From contig DNLO01000010.1 of NCBI GenBank assembly GCA_003488445.1, positions 9,821-16,135 of the forward strand: a stretch of DNA of 6,315 nucleotides. The letters are read 5' to 3'. The position numbers and the translations under genes are program-made. Every line of letters starts with the position of its first letter. Within the stretch, counting starts at the first letter, position 1. Source of the DNA: Lachnospiraceae bacterium (lineage in GTDB: Bacteria; Bacillota; Clostridia; Lachnospirales; Lachnospiraceae). This document shows positions 1-6,255 of this stretch, piece by piece. The notes under the pieces were generated by a model. It made no database searches. It saw nothing but the letters and a program-made list of their open reading frames with translations, and was not told the DNA's origin.

Positions 1-291
1 AATCTGATGAAGCAGGCACAGCGCATGCAGAGGCAGATGGCAGAGAAGCAGGAGGAGCTCGAGAGCAAGGAATATACGGCGGCAGCCGGAGGCGGAGCGG
101 TAGAGGTGACGGTATCAGGAAAGAAAGAGCTCACCAAGGTCACCATATCGCCGGAGGCCTGCGATCCCGAGGATGTGGAGATGCTTCAGGATATGATCAT
201 GGCAGCGGTGAACGAAGCCATGAAGCAGGCAGACGATGCATCTGCGGCAGCCATGGGAAGCCTGACGGGCGGTCTCGGCGGACTGATGTAG
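1..291 (+). CDS. ybaB: YbaB/EbfC family nucleoid-associated protein, 5'-truncated
   Basis: Members of this family are small dimeric DNA-binding proteins associated with the nucleoid, usually encoded between dnaX and recR. The reading frame is open from base 1 (Asn-Leu before the first Met at base 7), and NLMKQAQRMQ is the usual early part of the family, so the gene very likely starts upstream and roughly 10-20 residues are missing. The visible 96 residues show the expected order: a charged N-terminal helix (MQRQMAEKQEEL), a central beta region (GGGAVEVTVSGKKEL, then KVTISPE), a second long helix (EDVEMLQDMIMAAVNEAMKQA) and a glycine-rich tail ending TGGLGGLM. The stop is six bases before recR, matching the usual dnaX-ybaB-recR arrangement. 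The family assignment is firm; the exact cellular role of YbaB is only partly understood, with proposals including nucleoid organisation and a link to recombination repair. Confidence 0.93.
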   Translation, partial: NLMKQAQRMQRQMAEKQEELESKEYTAAAGGGAVEVTVSGKKELTKVTISPEACDPEDVEMLQDMIMAAVNEAMKQADDASAAAMGSLTGGLGGLM

Positions 292-297
292 GACGGC

Positions 298-894
298 ATG
301 AAGCTATACTCCGGCAAAATGAACCGGCTCGTGGAGGAGCTGGCAAGCCTTCCCGGAATAGGGGAAAAGTCGGCAGGACGGCTGGCCGATTACCTCATCC
401 GACAGCCGGAGGACAGGGTGCGACGCCTGACCGAGGCGATAACCGACGCCAAAGAGAATGTGCATCACTGCAGGGAATGCTATACGCTGACCGACAGTGA
501 GCTGTGCCCGGTATGCAGCGACGAGAGCAGGGATCACAGGACGATAATGGTGGTCGAGGATACCAGGGACATGCAGGCGTATGAGAAGACCGGCAAGTAT
601 ACGGGTGTGTACCACGTGCTTCAGGGGGCCATATCACCGATGCTGGGCATAGGACCCAATGACATCCGTCTGAAGGAGCTCATGACCAGACTGGAGGGCG
701 AAGTATCCGAAGTGATCATCGCGACGAACTCTTCTCTTGAGGGAGAGACCACGGCGATGTATATAAGCAAGCTGATCAAACCCACAGGTATAAAGGTGAC
801 GCGCATCGCCAGCGGGGTACCGGTAGGGGGAGACCTGGAGAATATCGATGAGATAACACTGCTTCGTGCACTCGACGGAAGAGTGGAACTGTAA
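298..894 (+). CDS. recR: Recombination mediator protein RecR
   Basis: RecR acts with RecO (and RecF) to load RecA onto SSB-coated single-stranded DNA at gaps during recombinational repair. The 198-residue product has the normal length and all family parts in order: a helix-hairpin-helix around residues 17-31 (SLPGIGEKSAGRLA), a four-cysteine zinc finger at Cys58, Cys61, Cys70 and Cys73 (CxxC-x8-CxxC), a Toprim domain from about residue 81 to 176 with the acidic VVEDTRD strand and the LEGETTAMYI segment, and the C-terminal GGDLENIDEITL motif. The chosen ATG gives the standard short N-terminus. An AGGA at 290-293, overlapping the ybaB stop, is the only ribosome-binding site and is close (4 bases), so translation is probably coupled to ybaB. 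A start at Met8 is possible but would shorten the usual N-terminus. Confidence 0.97.
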   Translation: MKLYSGKMNRLVEELASLPGIGEKSAGRLADYLIRQPEDRVRRLTEAITDAKENVHHCRECYTLTDSELCPVCSDESRDHRTIMVVEDTRDMQAYEKTGKYTGVYHVLQGAISPMLGIGPNDIRLKELMTRLEGEVSEVIIATNSSLEGETTAMYISKLIKPTGIKVTRIASGVPVGGDLENIDEITLLRALDGRVEL

Positions 895-917
895 ACTATT
901 TTTTAGGAGGTGTTTCA

Positions 918-1922
918 ATGGAATACAAAGTATTCGAACTCAAAAACAAGAACGGCATGAAGGTAAAGGTTACCGACCTCGGAGCCAATGTCATGGAGAT
1001 ATGGGCTCCCGACAGAGACGGCAATCTGCAGGATGTGGTCATGGGATTTGATACGCCCGAGGAGTACAAGGTAAACAGCTGCTTCTTCGGAGCCTGCATA
1101 GGCAGGATGGCCAATCGTATCAACGATGCAAAGTTCACGCTGGACGGAAAAGAATACAGTCTTCCCGTAAATGACGGCAAGAACAATCTTCATACCGATG
1201 CGGATAAAGGATTCCACAAGATGCTCTGGCAGAGCAGGCAGGACGGCAACAGCGTGGAGTTCAGCTTCACCAGCCCCGACGGAGACGGCGGCTTCCCCGG
1301 TAAGCTGGACATGAAGGTTACCTACACCCTGACCGATGAGAACGGACTCATCATCCACTATGAAGGCGTATCTGACAAGAAGACGCTGATCAACTGCACC
1401 AACCACTCTTACTTCAATCTGAGCGGAGACCTGACGAGCTCCATTCACGATCATGAGCTTAAGCTCTACTCACATCAGTACACACCTGTCGTGGCGGGCG
1501 CCATACCTACGGGAGAGATCACAAAGGTAGAGGGAACCGTATTTGACTTCACGGACTTCAGGGAAGTGGGAAAGAGCATCGACGACAAGGAAGAGCAGCT
1601 GACTCTGGTACAGGGATACGATCACAACTTTGTCCTCGACAATCTCACCGGAACATATGCAAAGGCTGCCGAGGTGAAATGCGCCAGATCTGGCAGGAAG
1701 ATGGAGGTCTACACAGATCTTCCCTGCATACAGTTCTATGCAGGCAACTGCATCTCTCCCCAGACCGGAAAGGGCGGCGTGAAGTACGACAAGCGTCAGG
1801 CGCTGTGTCTGGAGACACAGTATGCTCCCGATGCGATCAATCAGCCCGGTTTCGAGAAGCCCATATTCGATGCAGGTCAGAAGTACGACACGAAGACAGA
1901 ATACAGATTCAGTACATTTTAA
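918..1922 (+). CDS. galM: Aldose 1-epimerase (mutarotase)
   Basis: Mutarotases of this family interconvert alpha and beta anomers of aldoses such as galactose, glucose, xylose or arabinose in the cytoplasm. The 334-residue product has the usual single beta-sandwich domain. By motif position I assign Arg67 (GRMANRI), His92 (NNLH), the catalytic acid His163 (NHSYFNLSG), Asp235 (GYDHNF) and the catalytic base Glu299 (LETQYAPDAINQPGF). The residues after His92 are TDADKGFHKMLW rather than the LHGG form common in the family, a variant I associate with clostridial members. An AGGAGG at 905-910, seven bases before the ATG, fixes the start. The gene lies 23 bases after recR with no visible promoter and 21 bases before araD. 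That context suggests a pentose such as L-arabinose as a substrate, but specificity cannot be read from sequence, and galactose is equally possible. Confidence 0.93.
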   Translation: MEYKVFELKNKNGMKVKVTDLGANVMEIWAPDRDGNLQDVVMGFDTPEEYKVNSCFFGACIGRMANRINDAKFTLDGKEYSLPVNDGKNNLHTDADKGFHKMLWQSRQDGNSVEFSFTSPDGDGGFPGKLDMKVTYTLTDENGLIIHYEGVSDKKTLINCTNHSYFNLSGDLTSSIHDHELKLYSHQYTPVVAGAIPTGEITKVEGTVFDFTDFREVGKSIDDKEEQLTLVQGYDHNFVLDNLTGTYAKAAEVKCARSGRKMEVYTDLPCIQFYAGNCISPQTGKGGVKYDKRQALCLETQYAPDAINQPGFEKPIFDAGQKYDTKTEYRFSTF

Positions 1923-1943
1923 GGGACAGCAGGAGGGAGACAT

Positions 1944-2639
1944 ATGCTCGAAGCATTAAAGAAAGAAGTATACGAGGCAAACATGCTGCTGCCGAAATAC
2001 AACCTCGTGACATTCACCTGGGGTAATGTGAGCGGGGTGGACAGGGACAGGGAGCTGTTCGTGATCAAGCCTTCGGGTGTGCCCTATGAGGACCTGACAC
2101 CGGATGATATGGTGGTGGTGGACTTCGACGGCAACAAGGTCGAGGGAAAGCTCAACCCCTCATCAGATACGGCTACACATGCGATCCTGTACAGCAGGTT
2201 CGATGATATCGGAGGTGTCGTGCATACACACAGTCCCTGGGCTACGAGCTGGGCACAGGCGGGACGCTCGATCCCCTGCTACGGAACCACACATGCCGAC
2301 TATTTCTACGGGAGTGTACCCTGCCTCAGGGTTCTCACCAGAGAAGAGATGGATGAGGGATATGAGAAGAACACAGGTGTGCTGATCGCCGACTATTTCG
2401 AGGACAGGGATCATAACGCAGTACAGGCAGTGCTCTGCAAGAATCACGGACCCTTTACCTGGGGCAAGGACGCAGAGGATGCGGTACACTGTGCAGTGGT
2501 GCTGGAGGTCGTGGCACAGATGGCGAAGCAGACAGAGTCGATCAATCCCAAAGTGGAGCCGACACCGCAGCATCTCATGGATAAGCATTACTACCGCAAG
2601 CACGGCGAGAACGCATATTACGGACAGGGTCCGGCGTAA
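1944..2639 (+). CDS. araD: L-ribulose-5-phosphate 4-epimerase
   Basis: AraD converts L-ribulose 5-phosphate to D-xylulose 5-phosphate, the last dedicated step of bacterial L-arabinose breakdown, through a metal-dependent retro-aldol/aldol mechanism. The 231-residue product has the same length as the E. coli enzyme and resembles it throughout, including NLVTFTWGNVS, the FVIKPSGV phosphate-binding segment with Lys42, and GTTHADYFYG. The metal ligands appear as Asp75 (PSSDT), His94 and His96 (VVHTHS) and His168 (KNHGPFTWG). Asp119 and Tyr226 (near the C-terminal HYYRKHGENAYYGQ) match the proposed catalytic acid/base pair. The close relatives UlaF and SgbE catalyse the same reaction in ascorbate/gulonate pathways, so the physiological substrate source is inferred. 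AGGAGG at 1931-1936 precedes the ATG by seven bases. The product is the transketolase substrate xylulose 5-phosphate, consistent with the next two genes. Confidence 0.95.
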   Translation: MLEALKKEVYEANMLLPKYNLVTFTWGNVSGVDRDRELFVIKPSGVPYEDLTPDDMVVVDFDGNKVEGKLNPSSDTATHAILYSRFDDIGGVVHTHSPWATSWAQAGRSIPCYGTTHADYFYGSVPCLRVLTREEMDEGYEKNTGVLIADYFEDRDHNAVQAVLCKNHGPFTWGKDAEDAVHCAVVLEVVAQMAKQTESINPKVEPTPQHLMDKHYYRKHGENAYYGQGPA

Positions 2640-2641
2640 GA

Positions 2642-2651
2642 GATCGCGATC
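2642..2651. repeat. Perfect 10-base palindrome in the araD-transketolase gap
   Basis: GATCGCGATC is a perfect palindrome two bases after the araD stop, in the longest gap inside the sugar cassette (2640-2696). The rest of that gap holds only the AGGAGG of the next gene and a weak ATAC/GTAT pair (2668-2671 and 2678-2681). No promoter boxes are evident. It could be a small protein-binding site or chance. Confidence 0.3.
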
Positions 2652-2696
2652 ATAAGCAACAGCTTAAATACAGTAAAGTATCATCAGGAGGAAAAC

Positions 2697-3527
2697 ATGG
2701 ACAAGAAAGAACTACAGCTTGCCGCAGTCAAGGTTCGTAAGGGCATAGTGACAGCGGTGCATGCAGCCAAGGCCGGGCATCCCGGCGGATCACTCTCGGC
2801 TGCAGACATCTTCACCTATCTTTATTTCAAGGAGATGAACATCGATCCGAAGGATCCGAGGAAGGCCGACAGGGACAGGTTCGTGCTCTCGAAGGGCCAC
2901 ACAGCTCCCGGTCTTTATTCGGCTATGGCCAACAGGGGATACTTCCCTGTGGAGGAGCTGGAGACTCTCAGAAAGCTGGGATCCAGGCTTCAGGGTCACC
3001 CGAACATGAATGATGTGCCCGGCATAGATATGTCTTCGGGATCTCTGGGACAGGGTCTGTCCGCTGCTGACGGCATGGCACTCGCAGCCAAGCTCGACGG
3101 CAAGGACTACAGAGTATACTGCCTTTGCGGAGACGGAGAGATACAGGAGGGCCAGATATGGGAAGCAGCCATGTTCGCCGGAGCCAAAGGGCTCGACAAC
3201 CTCTGTGTCATAGTCGACAATAACAATCTCCAGATAGACGGACCTATAGATGAGGTCTGCTCTCCTTATCCCATAGACAAGAAGTTCGAGGCATTCAATT
3301 TCCATGTGATCAACATAGACGGAAATGATTTCGATCAGATAGAGAAGGCCTTCGATGAGGCAAGAGCTACAAAGGGCAAGCCCACCTGTATCGTTGCAAA
3401 GACAGTGAAGGGCAAGGGAGTATCCTTTATGGAGAACAATGTGAGCTGGCATGGGACAGCTCCCAATGATGAACAGTATGCGGTCGCCATGGCAGACCTC
3501 GATAAGATAGAGGAGGGCTTGAAATGA
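2697..3527 (+). CDS. Transketolase, N-terminal subunit (thiamine diphosphate-binding half)
   Basis: This is the PP-domain half of a split transketolase, which moves two-carbon ketol units between sugar phosphates in the non-oxidative pentose phosphate pathway. The 276 residues carry the thiamine diphosphate/metal motif, beginning GDGEIQEGQIWEAA, with Asp146 and Asn176 as metal ligands, and the substrate/cofactor histidines His28 (AGHPGG), His68 (KGHTAPGLY), His101 (QGHPN) and His252 (SWHG). The protein ends where the linker to the Pyr domain would begin in a full-length enzyme, so it is a natural subunit rather than a truncated gene. AGGAGG at 2686-2691, five bases before the ATG, sets the start. 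The stop overlaps the next gene by four bases (ATGA), favouring equal synthesis of both halves. Split transketolases are known in archaea and many Firmicutes. The subunit should be inactive without its partner. Confidence 0.96.
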   Translation: MDKKELQLAAVKVRKGIVTAVHAAKAGHPGGSLSAADIFTYLYFKEMNIDPKDPRKADRDRFVLSKGHTAPGLYSAMANRGYFPVEELETLRKLGSRLQGHPNMNDVPGIDMSSGSLGQGLSAADGMALAAKLDGKDYRVYCLCGDGEIQEGQIWEAAMFAGAKGLDNLCVIVDNNNLQIDGPIDEVCSPYPIDKKFEAFNFHVINIDGNDFDQIEKAFDEARATKGKPTCIVAKTVKGKGVSFMENNVSWHGTAPNDEQYAVAMADLDKIEEGLK

Positions 3528-4465
3528 GTGAAGAAGTAAAGAAGGTTGCGACGAGACAGAGCTACGGAGAAGCGCTTGCCGAGCTCGGAGATCAGTACCC
3601 GGATCTCGTGGTGCTTGATGCGGATCTCGCGAATGCGACAAAGACAGGCATATTTCAGAAGAAGTATCCTGACAGACATATCGACTGCGGTATAGCAGAG
3701 GCTGATATGACAGGTATAGCAGCCGGGCTTGCCACCTGCGGGAAGATCCCTTTCATCAGTTCCTTTGCGATGTTCGCATCCGGCAGGAACTATGAGCAGA
3801 TCCGCAACTCCATAGGATATCCTCATCTCAACGTGAAGATAGGTGCTACACACGCAGGCATCACGGTCGGAGAGGACGGAGCATCACACCAGTGCTGTGA
3901 GGACCTGGCGCTGATGAGGACCATACCCGGCATGACAGTGGTCTGCCCCTCCGATGATGTGGAGACCAAGGCTGCCGTCAAGGCCGCGCTTGATATGAAG
4001 GGACCCTTCTATATGAGGACCAGCAGGGCTGCCATGCCCGTGATCAACGACAGGCCCGATTATAAATTCGAGCTCGGCAAGGGAGTGCTCCTGAAGGACG
4101 GAAAGGATATCTCCATCATAGCTACAGGTGTGGAGGTGAACTATGCTCTGGAGGCAGCAAAGATGCTCGAAGCCGACGGGGTATCCGCAAGGGTCATAAA
4201 CATACATACCATCAAGCCCCTCGATGAGGAGATAGTGCTGAAGGCCGCAAAGGAGACCGGCAAGATCTTCACTGTCGAGGAAGCATCGGTGATAGGCGGA
4301 CTGGGATCGGCCGTGACAGAAGTGACGGCAGCAAAGTGCCCCACCACGGTGGTCAGGCTGGGAATGCAGGATGTGTTCGGCGAGTCCGGCACATGGGCAG
4401 GACTTCTCGAGAAATACGAGCTTGATGCCAAGGGTATCTACAAGCAGATCAAAGAAAAGATCTGA
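3524..4465 (+). CDS. Transketolase, C-terminal subunit (Pyr and C-terminal domains)
   Basis: This gene supplies the second half of the split transketolase. The 313 residues contain a pyrimidine-binding domain (about 8-175) and a transketolase C-terminal domain (about 188-305). Glu59 in DCGIAEADM matches the glutamate that activates the thiamine diphosphate aminopyrimidine ring; Phe81 and Phe84 (FISSFAMF) match the aromatic pocket; GEDGASHQ gives Asp118 and His122, and Arg168 (RTSRAA) matches the phosphate-binding arginine. The similar 1-deoxyxylulose-5-phosphate synthase is a single polypeptide, and the separate N-half next door with transketolase-type histidines argues against it. The ATG overlaps the TGA of the preceding gene. 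Its AGGAGG (3511-3516) lies inside the upstream coding sequence, where it encodes Glu-Gly. The two products are expected to form a cytoplasmic heterotetramer with active sites at the interfaces. Confidence 0.96.
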   Translation: MSEEVKKVATRQSYGEALAELGDQYPDLVVLDADLANATKTGIFQKKYPDRHIDCGIAEADMTGIAAGLATCGKIPFISSFAMFASGRNYEQIRNSIGYPHLNVKIGATHAGITVGEDGASHQCCEDLALMRTIPGMTVVCPSDDVETKAAVKAALDMKGPFYMRTSRAAMPVINDRPDYKFELGKGVLLKDGKDISIIATGVEVNYALEAAKMLEADGVSARVINIHTIKPLDEEIVLKAAKETGKIFTVEEASVIGGLGSAVTEVTAAKCPTTVVRLGMQDVFGESGTWAGLLEKYELDAKGIYKQIKEKI

Positions 4466-4471
4466 TGTTCA

Positions 4472-4513
4472 GACAGTTTTGTGCCTGTCGGGGTTTTTTG
4501 GTATAATTCCGAC
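4472..4513 (+). promoter_or_regulatory. Overlapping inverted repeats between the transketolase genes and the DUF5711-like gene
   Basis: Two short perfect inverted repeats share a middle arm. GACAG (4472-4476) pairs with CTGTC (4485-4489), followed by GGGGTTTTTT, which resembles a weak intrinsic terminator for the sugar operon. GTCGG (4487-4491) pairs with CCGAC (4509-4513) and flanks the TATAAT box; G-U pairs could lengthen it to seven. The two structures are mutually exclusive because they use the same bases at 4487-4489. Stems of five pairs are short, and the four Gs before the T-tract are not the usual terminator layout, so a role as terminator, attenuator or operator is only a suggestion. 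Confidence 0.3.
4479..4507 (+). promoter_or_regulatory. Probable sigma-A promoter with extended -10, upstream of the DUF5711-like gene
   Basis: A perfect TATAAT lies at 4502-4507, preceded by TG plus one base (TGG at 4499-4501), giving an extended -10. Seventeen bases upstream is TTGTGC (4479-4484), matching only the TTG of the -35 consensus, as is common with extended -10 promoters. Counting from the -10, the start point is predicted at or next to base 4514, which is the A of the ATG of the following gene. The position after a complete operon and in a 48-base gap supports a genuine new transcription unit. Confidence 0.6.
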
Positions 4514-5701
4514 ATGCCCAGATTTACTCTGTTAAATAAACATCGTTCTTCAGAGGAACGCTCGGCGGAAAAAGAGATCTTCCGGCATCGTCTGAAAAAG
4601 TTTATCAGGGTCGCGGTATTGGCTGCGATCCTGATTTTTGTCATATGGCTGCTGCACAGGATGTACAGGAATATCACATTCACCGACTATGACATCCTGT
4701 CCAAAGAGATGAGACAGGATGCCGACACTTCACAGTATATCGCATACAACGGCCATATCCTGAAGCTTTCCAGGGACGGCGCCGAGGCATTTGAAGGTAA
4801 CGGCAAGGCCATATGGAACGTAACCTATGAGATGCAGGAGCCTCATGCCGCCACCTGCGAAGACTATGTCGTGCTCGCTGATGAACAGGGCTCGGAGCTG
4901 CTCGTGGCATCCTCCGCGGAGGATATGCACAGGATATCGACGAAGCTGCCGATCCTTGATTTCTGCGTTTCCAGACAGGGCGTGGTGGCTGCCGTGCTCG
5001 GTGACGGCAATATATCCTGGATCCGTCTGTATAACAAGGAGGGAGAGGAGCTGGCTTCCATCAAGTGCACCATGTCGGAGAGCGGATATCCCATGGACGT
5101 ATCTCTCTCGCCTTCAGGAGAGCTGCTGGCTGTATCGTATGTGAGAGTGGAGGGTGAGGACATGAGAAGCTCTGTCGCCTTCTACAACTTCGGTGAAGTC
5201 GGCGCGAATGAGAGCGATCACTATATGAGCGGATATGACTTCACAAACACGCTGATCCCCAGAGTGAAGTTCCTGAACGACTCCACTGCATTTGCCATGG
5301 GCACGGACAAGATGGCGATATTTACGGGAAGCCAGAAGCCGGAGAAGTCATATGAATACGGATTCGACAACAGGGTAAAGAGCATCTTCTATTCTCCGGA
5401 CAGGATAGTGCTGATCAGGGAGAGTGCCCTTTCGGGCGGCTACACTGCATCGGTGTTCAATATATCCGGAGATGAGCTGATCAGTATCCCCTTCGATCTG
5501 GACTATATCGATGCCCAGGTCACTAAGGACAGACTGATCATCTACAGCGACACTCACATGCTGATATATGATATGAAAGGGATCGTGAAGTACGACGGAC
5601 CCTTCGACGAGTCAACTATACTCGTATCTGCCACTGATGATCCCAGGAAGTATATCCTGGTGAACAGAGAGACAGTGAAGCAGATCAGGCTGGTAAGATG
5701 A
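4514..5701 (+). CDS. Single-pass membrane protein with beta-propeller-like domain, DUF5711-like
   Basis: The function is unknown. The 395-residue product has a basic cytoplasmic N-terminus (residues 1-30, with HRLKK), one transmembrane helix at about 31-48 (VAVLAAILIFVIWLL) and a roughly 340-residue remainder expected outside the cell. That part is made of short beta-rich repeats resembling WD40/beta-propeller blades, for example LSPSGELLAVS (about 198-208), YSPDRIVLIR (about 293-302) and LIIYSDTHMLIYD (about 341-353). From memory this resembles the DUF5711 family of Firmicutes, including its proximity to a CvpA gene, but I could not confirm it by search. There is no Cys suited to a lipobox and no catalytic motif I recognise. 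I chose the ATG at 4514: a GTG at 4481 would add 11 residues but has no ribosome-binding site and would put the TATAAT box inside the gene. The ATG also lacks a Shine-Dalgarno sequence. cvpA follows directly, implying cotranscription. Confidence 0.72.
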   Translation: MPRFTLLNKHRSSEERSAEKEIFRHRLKKFIRVAVLAAILIFVIWLLHRMYRNITFTDYDILSKEMRQDADTSQYIAYNGHILKLSRDGAEAFEGNGKAIWNVTYEMQEPHAATCEDYVVLADEQGSELLVASSAEDMHRISTKLPILDFCVSRQGVVAAVLGDGNISWIRLYNKEGEELASIKCTMSESGYPMDVSLSPSGELLAVSYVRVEGEDMRSSVAFYNFGEVGANESDHYMSGYDFTNTLIPRVKFLNDSTAFAMGTDKMAIFTGSQKPEKSYEYGFDNRVKSIFYSPDRIVLIRESALSGGYTASVFNISGDELISIPFDLDYIDAQVTKDRLIIYSDTHMLIYDMKGIVKYDGPFDESTILVSATDDPRKYILVNRETVKQIRLVR

Positions 5702-5705
5702 CGTG

Positions 5706-6224
5706 ATGGACTGGCTGTCACCAAATACACTCCTACTTATTATAATAGCCGTGATCGCCCTGTGTTATTTCTCCGGCAGGAGAGCGGGGCTCATACGCAC
5801 GCTCATTCCCATAGTCTCGGCGCTGGGCTCGGTCTGGATCGTAGCTGTGGCATTTCCGATGCTGAGAAAAGATGTGTTGGAGGATGCCGGCAGATTTGAT
5901 CTGAACCGGGTAGTGGTGGATGTTCTGGCTTTTGTGGTCTCATTCTTTCTTGTGAAGTGGCTGATCAAAGCCGTTCTTCATTTTTTCAGACTCATAGGCG
6001 ATGCACCGATAGTCGATCCGCTGAACAGATTCCTTGGCGGAGTGGCGGGGATGATAGGCGGAGTCGTCATTGTCTGGCTGGTCTTTTTCTTCATGCTGCT
6101 CTTCGTCGGAGAGGCGGGAGCGCCCGAGTTCTACGCGGCAGTGAACGGCAATGAGATCGTGCGTCTTTTGTACAATCACAACCTTATAATGACTTTTGTA
6201 GATTTTTTTGTTTTTTCTCCTTGA
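5706..6224 (+). CDS. cvpA: CvpA family membrane protein
   Basis: CvpA proteins are small inner-membrane proteins named from colicin V production in E. coli; their general function is poorly defined, with links to envelope stress and bile tolerance in some species. The 172 residues hold four likely membrane helices at about 7-24, 32-52, 69-93 and 109-135. The family features are the GRRAGLIRTL turn after helix 1 (residues 24-33) and the DPLNRFLGGVAGMIGG segment leading into helix 4 (residues 104-119). The upstream gene ends at 5701, and either GTG 5703 or ATG 5706 could be the start; I prefer the ATG. No clear ribosome-binding site is visible, so translation is probably coupled to the upstream gene. 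The last residues (VDFFVFSP) are encoded by T-rich DNA that may double as an UP element for the next promoter, whose -35 box overlaps the stop codon. Confidence 0.85.
   Translation: MDWLSPNTLLLIIIAVIALCYFSGRRAGLIRTLIPIVSALGSVWIVAVAFPMLRKDVLEDAGRFDLNRVVVDVLAFVVSFFLVKWLIKAVLHFFRLIGDAPIVDPLNRFLGGVAGMIGGVVIVWLVFFFMLLFVGEAGAPEFYAAVNGNEIVRLLYNHNLIMTFVDFFVFSP
6192..6220 (+). promoter_or_regulatory. T-rich UP-element-like DNA upstream of the rRNA-type promoter
   Basis: Directly upstream of the -35 box is a run of A/T-rich DNA with two T tracts (TTTTTTT at 6203-6209 and TTTTTT at 6211-6216). UP elements, bound by the RNA polymerase alpha subunit C-terminal domains, sit at this distance in strong rRNA promoters. 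The stretch is also the coding end of cvpA. A weak TACAA/TTGTA pair (6171-6175 and 6196-6200) before the T tracts could alternatively be a poor terminator. Confidence 0.35.
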
Positions 6225-6249
6225 CTTAGGCTTTTTGTAATGATAAGAT
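6221..6249 (+). promoter_or_regulatory. Probable rRNA operon promoter
   Basis: TTGACT (6221-6226, five of six matches to the -35 consensus) is followed after exactly 17 bases by TAAGAT (6244-6249, four of six matches to the -10 consensus), itself preceded by TGA (6241-6243) as an extended -10. The -35 box contains the TGA stop of cvpA (6222-6224). Transcription is predicted to begin around 6256-6259. The sequence downstream looks like a pre-rRNA leader, so this is most likely the promoter of a ribosomal RNA operon. Confidence 0.65.
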
Positions 6250-6255
6250 ATCATT

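Noticed and set aside
895..917. Promoter for the sugar cassette between recR and galM
   Set aside because: The 23-base gap holds only a T run and the AGGAGG ribosome-binding site; no -35/-10 pair is visible there.
915..1454. 179-residue open frame on the minus strand
   Set aside because: It is opposite the clear galM gene, has no family resemblance and no credible start signal.
2668..2681. ATAC/GTAT inverted repeat before the transketolase gene as a terminator
   Set aside because: There are only four A/T-rich pairs and no following T tract.
2790..3641. 283-residue open frame on the minus strand
   Set aside because: It lies opposite the transketolase genes, which have complete motifs and ribosome-binding sites. 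The antisense product shows no recognisable domain, and such frames are expected from the codon bias here.
4481..4513. GTG start 11 codons upstream of the DUF5711-like ATG
   Set aside because: There is no ribosome-binding site, and the extension would place the TATAAT box and T tract inside the coding region, giving an unnatural N-terminus (VFWYNSD).
5703..5705. GTG as the cvpA start
   Set aside because: It is possible, but the ATG immediately after it gives the normal family N-terminus; the difference is one residue.
6185..6190. TATAAT inside cvpA as a second rRNA promoter
   Set aside because: No -35-like hexamer is found 15-19 bases upstream, so only the 6221-6249 promoter is supported.
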